This document shows, piece after piece, positions 7,875-10,827 of a stretch of DNA of 10,827 bases. The stretch spans positions 1-10,827 of the forward strand of contig JAESTB010000450.1 of assembly GCA_016763815.1 (NCBI GenBank), given 5' to 3'. Position numbers and translations under genes: made by a program. The stretch comes from Arenicella sp. (lineage in GTDB: Bacteria > Pseudomonadota > Gammaproteobacteria > Arenicellales > Arenicellaceae). Positions within the stretch are counted from its first letter, which is position 1. The number at the start of each line of letters is the position of its first letter. The notes beneath the pieces were generated by a model. That model was not told the DNA's origin and ran no database searches. It worked only from the letters and a program-made list of their open reading frames with translations.

Positions 7875-9020
7875 TCAACAAAAGCGTAAATCTTCAAAGT
7901 GTCTGGGAAAATAACCATGTTTTGGTGCATGCGGCCATATTCCATAACTAACAGGCTCATCCGCTAATTCAACATCTAGCTCTATTGTTGGCGTTTCATG
8001 CGATGGGATTTCATCGAGGTTTAGATCTTTGCGATATATTTCCTGGTCATCGATATCTCGCAGTGTGAATATCCAATAATCATAGTCAGCACGTTCTTCA
8101 ATCTTTGACAGATTTAGATTAACTGTCTTTTTCAGATGCGTCTTTACAGGTTTTCGATCTAACCTCCCCTCAAAATCCAAGCCAGTCGCTTTTTCGTAGT
8201 CGATTAACGAGCGAACCTCCCCAAAACCGTATTTTCCGAGTTTAGTATGATCTTCAATAAACAAGGTATGCAGCCTCTTAATAGCGGCTCCATGTTGGTT
8301 ATCACGATGATCAGTGCTGTGCACTGGCATTGTGTGTTGGTACAAGTGCCAAAGCAAATCTTCATTCGGGCAATAAAAATCATAACCTTGAGTATAAGCG
8401 CGCGCCGACAAACTAATTTCTTCGCCGGAATAATACAGCTCAGGGTCATACTCAACCTCTTCGCAGAAACGACCATGTGTGAAAATTTGACCCGCCGCCA
8501 GAAAATGACAAGGCGATGGTCGTGAACGGTCTTCAACGGGTTCAGCCCTAAATATTGTTGTTAAGTCTTTGCGCATCCGGTTCATAACCAAACGCTGCAT
8601 GCCTCGATCTGAATAACGATGCTCTATGTCGTTAATATACTCAAAAGGTGCTGGGTAGGTGCTAAGCACTGGTTTTTCACTATCTAGGCTTTGCAACATG
8701 TTAATGAACCGCTCATCCCAGTCATGAGCAAACCTCATGTGTGCATCAATCTGCAAAGTGTATTTTTCACCACTGTAGAGTAAGTTAGTCTGGTTTCGCG
8801 CCCAACAGCACCCTTGACTGTCTTCATAATATGATTGACTGATACTGAAACGAGAGTCGTCAACAAACGCATCTAAATCAAGATAGGTTGCCTCATCATA
8901 CTGCCAACAAATCCCAAAGGTTATTCTCTCAGGGTGTTTAGCCGTGCTTAGAGCACTTTTTATTGTCAGAGGTAGTTCGGCATCACGATACGACGCGATT
9001 TGTACAAAAATTTGATCCAT
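7875..9020 (-). CDS. GT60-like polypeptide GlcNAc-transferase family protein
   Basis: This 381-residue protein opens directly with a GT-A nucleotide-sugar domain: IFVQIASYRDAELPLTI, KHPERITFGICWQ (about 29-40), GCCWARNQTNLLY (70-82), and the metal-site motif QIDAHMRF (90-97) with WDERFI after it. Further on come HFLAAGQIFTHG (172-183) and YYSGEEISLSARAYTQGYD (196-214). This is the pattern of GT60, whose studied members are Skp1 hydroxyproline and mucin threonine alpha-GlcNAc-transferases of Dictyostelium and Trypanosoma. The last ~90 residues look like a separate beta-rich domain. No signal or membrane segment is seen, so it is probably cytosolic. An AAGG ribosome site overlaps the stop of the upstream minus-strand gene 13 bases away, so the two are co-translated. 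The acceptor is unknown; the nearby Ser/Thr/Pro repeat protein is a candidate. Confidence 0.82.
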   Translation of the reverse strand: MDQIFVQIASYRDAELPLTIKSALSTAKHPERITFGICWQYDEATYLDLDAFVDDSRFSISQSYYEDSQGCCWARNQTNLLYSGEKYTLQIDAHMRFAHDWDERFINMLQSLDSEKPVLSTYPAPFEYINDIEHRYSDRGMQRLVMNRMRKDLTTIFRAEPVEDRSRPSPCHFLAAGQIFTHGRFCEEVEYDPELYYSGEEISLSARAYTQGYDFYCPNEDLLWHLYQHTMPVHSTDHRDNQHGAAIKRLHTLFIEDHTKLGKYGFGEVRSLIDYEKATGLDFEGRLDRKPVKTHLKKTVNLNLSKIEERADYDYWIFTLRDIDDQEIYRKDLNLDEIPSHETPTIELDVELADEPVSYGIWPHAPKHGYFPRHFEDLRFC

Positions 9021-9033
9021 ATCAGTCGTCGCC

Positions 9034-10203
9034 TTAGTGTGGTTTTATGTTTTCTATTTCGATCGAAAGTAAATCTGCTGACATAAAATAAAATGCTTCG
9101 TCAGCTTGCGTTTCACCGCAGTTCAAATAAATCATTTCATTGTGTGTGTTATCAATTAAATGACCGCGTAATACATCCAATATAGGTGCGTCTGCTTCAC
9201 AGTGAAATTCCAATGAAGGGATATCCCGTAAATGAATCGTCACCTGAGAAAGTTGGCCATGATCTGGTCTTACTTCAGCTTCTGGTCTTACTTCAGCTTC
9301 TGAATCACTAACATCCCATAAACCCTTTTTTTGTTCGGCCAGCGCAAGTTTGGCCTTGGTGTCCTCGAGTGCTTTTTGTGTCAACTCAAATCCAGCCCTC
9401 AACTGACCATACTTTTCCAGAATATCAGTACTTTGATAAGAAATATCTCGCTTGCTAAGTGATTTCAAAGAACCCTCTTCCAACAATTTAAATATCTCCA
9501 ATTGGGGCGACCGCAGACATTCAGACTGCTCAGCTGAATACGCACTTAATTTAGTCGCATCAGACAGGTCTTCAAGCGCACCTAGAATACTTTTACTCAC
9601 GTTAGTTTCACCCAGAATGGCTAACTTTTTGGATACAGCTCGTAAATGTGTTGCCCCAGATTTTCGCAACTTAACCGCCGATATGAGCACATGTGGCGTA
9701 CCGACAATATTTCTACATGCCGCCAAAACATAACTCTCCCACAGCGCAAGACCAAAACTCAGAGGAAATCGCCACTTTTTCTGCAAATCAATTGCACATT
9801 CAAGCGGGTCACTATAATAGAACACAACCACAGGCGCATCACCCAACGATTCTCGTAGTGGCAAAAATAGTGGCAAAAATAGCGGCAAAAAGAAACACAA
9901 CAGTGGGTCATTAATCATAAAAGATGATGGCCCTTCAAATTTAGAAACAATATCGTCTAACGACTCGACAACATCGTTTTTTCTCAAAAGCTCATGTTGA
10001 GTGGAAACTAACTGATACCATGTTTTTTGTTGTTCTTTGAGCAGTCGGTTATGCAGTTCTGTTAATTTATAACTGGCGGATGAAAACGGCAGATTGGGAA
10101 TTGGAATACGGCTTGGCCCAATGTGGTTTACCACCTGTTTAGCCATGAACGTTGTTAATGGACTAGAAAGTAGATCTGGGCTTGTAAGAACGAGAAGACT
10201 CAT
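9034..10203 (-). CDS. Degenerate sulfotransferase-like protein with coiled-coil and C-terminal extension
   Basis: The 389-residue product is hard to place, but its middle resembles sulfotransferase-family proteins: SSFMINDPLLCFFLPLF (93-109) aligns with the usual K-D-P-R-L-C..LP element, and VVVFYYSDPLECAIDLQKKW (125-144), then LALWESYVLA, with the RDPLEVA..L / LALWE.Y block. Key parts are altered. The N-terminal strand MSLLVLTSPDLLSSPLTTF lacks the GMHRSGTS-type loop that binds PAPS phosphate, and the KDPR and RDP basic residues are replaced (NDPL, SDP). Residues about 265-310 are a likely coiled coil, and 325-389 a beta-rich tail. Two in-frame tandem repeats are present (FLPL x3, EAEVRP x2). 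It may be a non-catalytic relative or a decaying enzyme. It is the first gene of a two-gene unit with the GT60-like gene. Confidence 0.6.
   Translation of the reverse strand: MSLLVLTSPDLLSSPLTTFMAKQVVNHIGPSRIPIPNLPFSSASYKLTELHNRLLKEQQKTWYQLVSTQHELLRKNDVVESLDDIVSKFEGPSSFMINDPLLCFFLPLFLPLFLPLRESLGDAPVVVFYYSDPLECAIDLQKKWRFPLSFGLALWESYVLAACRNIVGTPHVLISAVKLRKSGATHLRAVSKKLAILGETNVSKSILGALEDLSDATKLSAYSAEQSECLRSPQLEIFKLLEEGSLKSLSKRDISYQSTDILEKYGQLRAGFELTQKALEDTKAKLALAEQKKGLWDVSDSEAEVRPEAEVRPDHGQLSQVTIHLRDIPSLEFHCEADAPILDVLRGHLIDNTHNEMIYLNCGETQADEAFYFMSADLLSIEIENIKPH
9263..9298. repeat. 18-bp tandem repeat, two copies, in frame
   Basis: Two identical 18-bp units lie end to end (9263-9280 and 9281-9298) with four bases of a third after them. 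On the minus strand they encode EAEVRP twice, in the linker between the coiled coil and the C-terminal tail of the sulfotransferase-like protein. Confidence 0.9.
9857..9892. repeat. 12-bp tandem repeat, three copies, in frame
   Basis: Units at 9857-9868, 9869-9880 and 9881-9892 (first two identical, third with two changes) encode FLPL three times on the minus strand. They fall at the conserved LP element of the sulfotransferase-like fold, so they look like an expansion within a structural core. Confidence 0.9.
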
Positions 10204-10274
10204 ATTAATTTTTTATTGCTGATATATATAGAATTTTAATCCAATATGTAATACTAAAATCGAACTAAATTATC

Positions 10275-10280
10275 TATACT
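10275..10280 (+). promoter_or_regulatory. Possible -10 element upstream of the PAHAQTS small protein
   Basis: TATACT stands in the AT-rich 149-base gap between the divergent genes. No good -35 is visible at the proper distance, and promoters for the minus-strand pair could not be resolved either. Confidence 0.2.
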
Positions 10281-10281
10281 G

Positions 10282-10347
10282 ATGAACAAAACTAACTATA
10301 ACTTCTTTAGTGCCTTACTTGAAGGCGTGCGAGCAACACTTGGGTAA
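10282..10347 (+). CDS. Possible 21-codon upstream ORF
   Basis: ATG at 10282 gives MNKTNYNFFSALLEGVRATL plus Gly, then TAA at 10345, five bases before the next start codon. The close stop-start spacing would allow translational coupling to the 61-codon gene. No Shine-Dalgarno is seen, and the sequence is not one I recognise. Chance is a fair explanation. Confidence 0.2.
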   Translation: MNKTNYNFFSALLEGVRATLG

Positions 10348-10352
10348 AGATA

Positions 10353-10538
10353 ATGAGCAAAGACAAACGAGACAGTATACGTAAAATTTTAGTCGGTGGC
10401 GGCGTAATTGGCATTAGTCAGGCACTTCCAAGTAAATGGACAAGTGCAGTAATACAATCTGTTGTAGTACCTGCTCATGCACAAACGAGCATATTAACGA
10501 CTTTTAATGGCACAGGCCCAATACCTCTATTGCCATAA
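10353..10538 (+). CDS. Small exported-type protein with PSKWT...VVVPAHAQTS N-terminus
   Basis: This is a 61-residue product of unknown function. A basic start (KDKRDSIRK) leads into a glycine-rich hydrophobic stretch (ILVGGGVIGISQAL, about 12-25), then PSKWTSAVIQSVVVPAHAQTS. The shape resembles a Tat- or Sec-like leader with a possible AHA cleavage point at residues 41-43, although no twin arginine is present. I recall similar N-termini on short hypothetical proteins in gammaproteobacteria, some continuing into Thr/Pro-rich tails. Only about 18 residues would remain after cleavage, ending GTGPIPLLP. The frame stays open beyond the TAA (10536-10538) through 17 codons into the Ser/Thr/Ala/Pro-rich coding region, so this may be the leader half of a gene split by a nonsense codon. 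Confidence 0.65.
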   Translation: MSKDKRDSIRKILVGGGVIGISQALPSKWTSAVIQSVVVPAHAQTSILTTFNGTGPIPLLP

Positions 10539-10577
10539 CACAAACACTCACCGTCTTGTTGCAATAGAAATAATTTC

Positions 10578-10582
10578 GAGGA
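10578..10582 (+). promoter_or_regulatory. Ribosome binding site before the SAPT-repeat coding region
   Basis: GAGGA lies seven bases before the ATG at 10590. It favours independent initiation of the repeat protein rather than a mere continuation of the preceding frame. Confidence 0.5.
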
Positions 10583-10589
10583 TTTAATA

Positions 10590-10827
10590 ATGCCTATTAT
10601 CACATCAGCACCAACAACATTCGCACCATCTTCAGCTCCAACTTCAGCTCCATCTTCAGCTCCAACTTCAGCTCCAACTTCAGCTCCATCTTCAGCTCCA
10701 ACAACATTCTCACCGACTTCAGCTCCAACAACATTTTCACCAACTTCAGCTCCAACAACATTTTCACCAACTTCAGCTCCAACGACTACAGCCCCAACTT
10801 CGCCTCCAGGCACGGGCGGTTTGTCAC
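10590..10827 (+). CDS. Mucin-like Ser/Thr/Ala/Pro repeat protein (partial, runs off the right edge)
   Basis: The frame from the ATG at 10590 is open to the end of the window, giving 79 codons. After MPIIT the sequence is almost only S, T, A and P with a few F: one SAPTTFAPS unit (residues 6-14), five SAPT/SAPS tetrapeptides (15-34), then four nonapeptides of the form SAPTTFSPT (35-70), and a change to PPGTGG at 72-77. This composition is that of an extended, mucin-like stalk or linker and a good acceptor for O-glycosylation. No signal peptide is present from this start; the leader-like N-terminus is in the preceding 61-codon gene in the same frame. What follows the repeats lies outside. The neighbouring GT60-like, GT10-like and sulfotransferase-like genes fit a modified surface or secreted protein. 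Confidence 0.65.
   Translation, partial: MPIITSAPTTFAPSSAPTSAPSSAPTSAPTSAPSSAPTTFSPTSAPTTFSPTSAPTTFSPTSAPTTTAPTSPPGTGGLS
10605..10799. repeat. Tandem coding repeats: 12-bp SAPT/S and 27-bp SAPTTFSPT units
   Basis: One 27-bp unit (10605-10631) is followed by five 12-bp units (10632-10691) and four 27-bp units (10692-10799). Units are near-identical at DNA level; the last 27-bp copy is the most diverged. Copy number is likely to vary between strains. Confidence 0.92.

Noticed and set aside
8204..8536. Open frames in other phases within the GT60-like gene
   Set aside because: They lie wholly inside a gene with clear family motifs and show no protein-family features themselves.
9452..9914. Plus-strand frames opposite the sulfotransferase-like gene
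   Set aside because: They are short overlapping antisense frames with no start signals. The minus-strand gene spans the whole region and joins the GT60-like gene with operon spacing.
10605..10799. CRISPR array or intergenic satellite
   Set aside because: The units have no spacers, keep a 3-bp phase throughout and encode a uniform Ser/Thr/Ala/Pro protein.
10475..10813. Minus-strand 112-codon frame rich in G, A, E and V
   Set aside because: It is the antisense reading of the SAPT repeats. Repeat periodicity keeps it open, it has no ribosome site, and it overlaps the better-supported plus-strand genes.

Overview
The window looks like a chromosomal segment of a marine-type gammaproteobacterium. 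This is inferred from moderate GC content, a TonB-dependent receptor, a bacterial NSS transporter, an AspC-type aminotransferase and a small protein carrying the PSKWT...VVVPAHAQTS pattern. The sequence does not allow a genus call. The window divides into three parts.

Part 1 (1-6435, all plus strand) is an amino-acid or keto-acid uptake and catabolism cluster. In order it holds the C-terminal part of a ThDP-dependent decarboxylase resembling benzoylformate decarboxylase (cut by the left edge), a neurotransmitter:sodium symporter (NSS) family transporter, a TonB-dependent outer-membrane receptor with a GC-rich UUCG hairpin terminator, an aspartate/aromatic aminotransferase, and an Lrp/AsnC-family regulator. 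A plausible logic is: receptor across the outer membrane, symporter across the inner membrane, transamination to a 2-keto acid, decarboxylation, with control by Lrp. Two of the five genes are broken as read. The symporter needs a -1 shift at a T6 run (1281-1286). The lrp gene has a frameshift near 6170 and has lost its C-terminal end.

Part 2 (about 6436-6889) is a decayed IS21-family element. The C-terminus of istA is fused out of frame into lrp. It is followed by an istB reduced by internal deletion to its N-terminal ~18 codons and its C-terminal ~40 codons, and then by a probable right end near 6889. A naive 208-codon reading frame over this region is a chimera of lrp and istB.

Part 3 (6902-10827) is an accessory region for glycan or glycoprotein synthesis. 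It holds a GT10-like (fucosyltransferase-type) glycosyltransferase on the plus strand, and a convergent minus-strand pair: a degenerate sulfotransferase-like protein followed by a GT60-like polypeptide GlcNAc-transferase. Divergent from that pair are a 61-codon protein with an export-like N-terminus ending in PAHAQTS and, in the same frame after a single TAA, a Ser/Thr/Ala/Pro-only repeat region (SAPT and SAPTTFSPT units) that runs off the right edge. Known GT60 enzymes modify Ser/Thr/Hyp-rich acceptors such as trypanosome mucins. The combination suggests a bacterial mucin-like acceptor encoded beside its own glycosylation enzymes, which is the most interesting hypothesis in the window.
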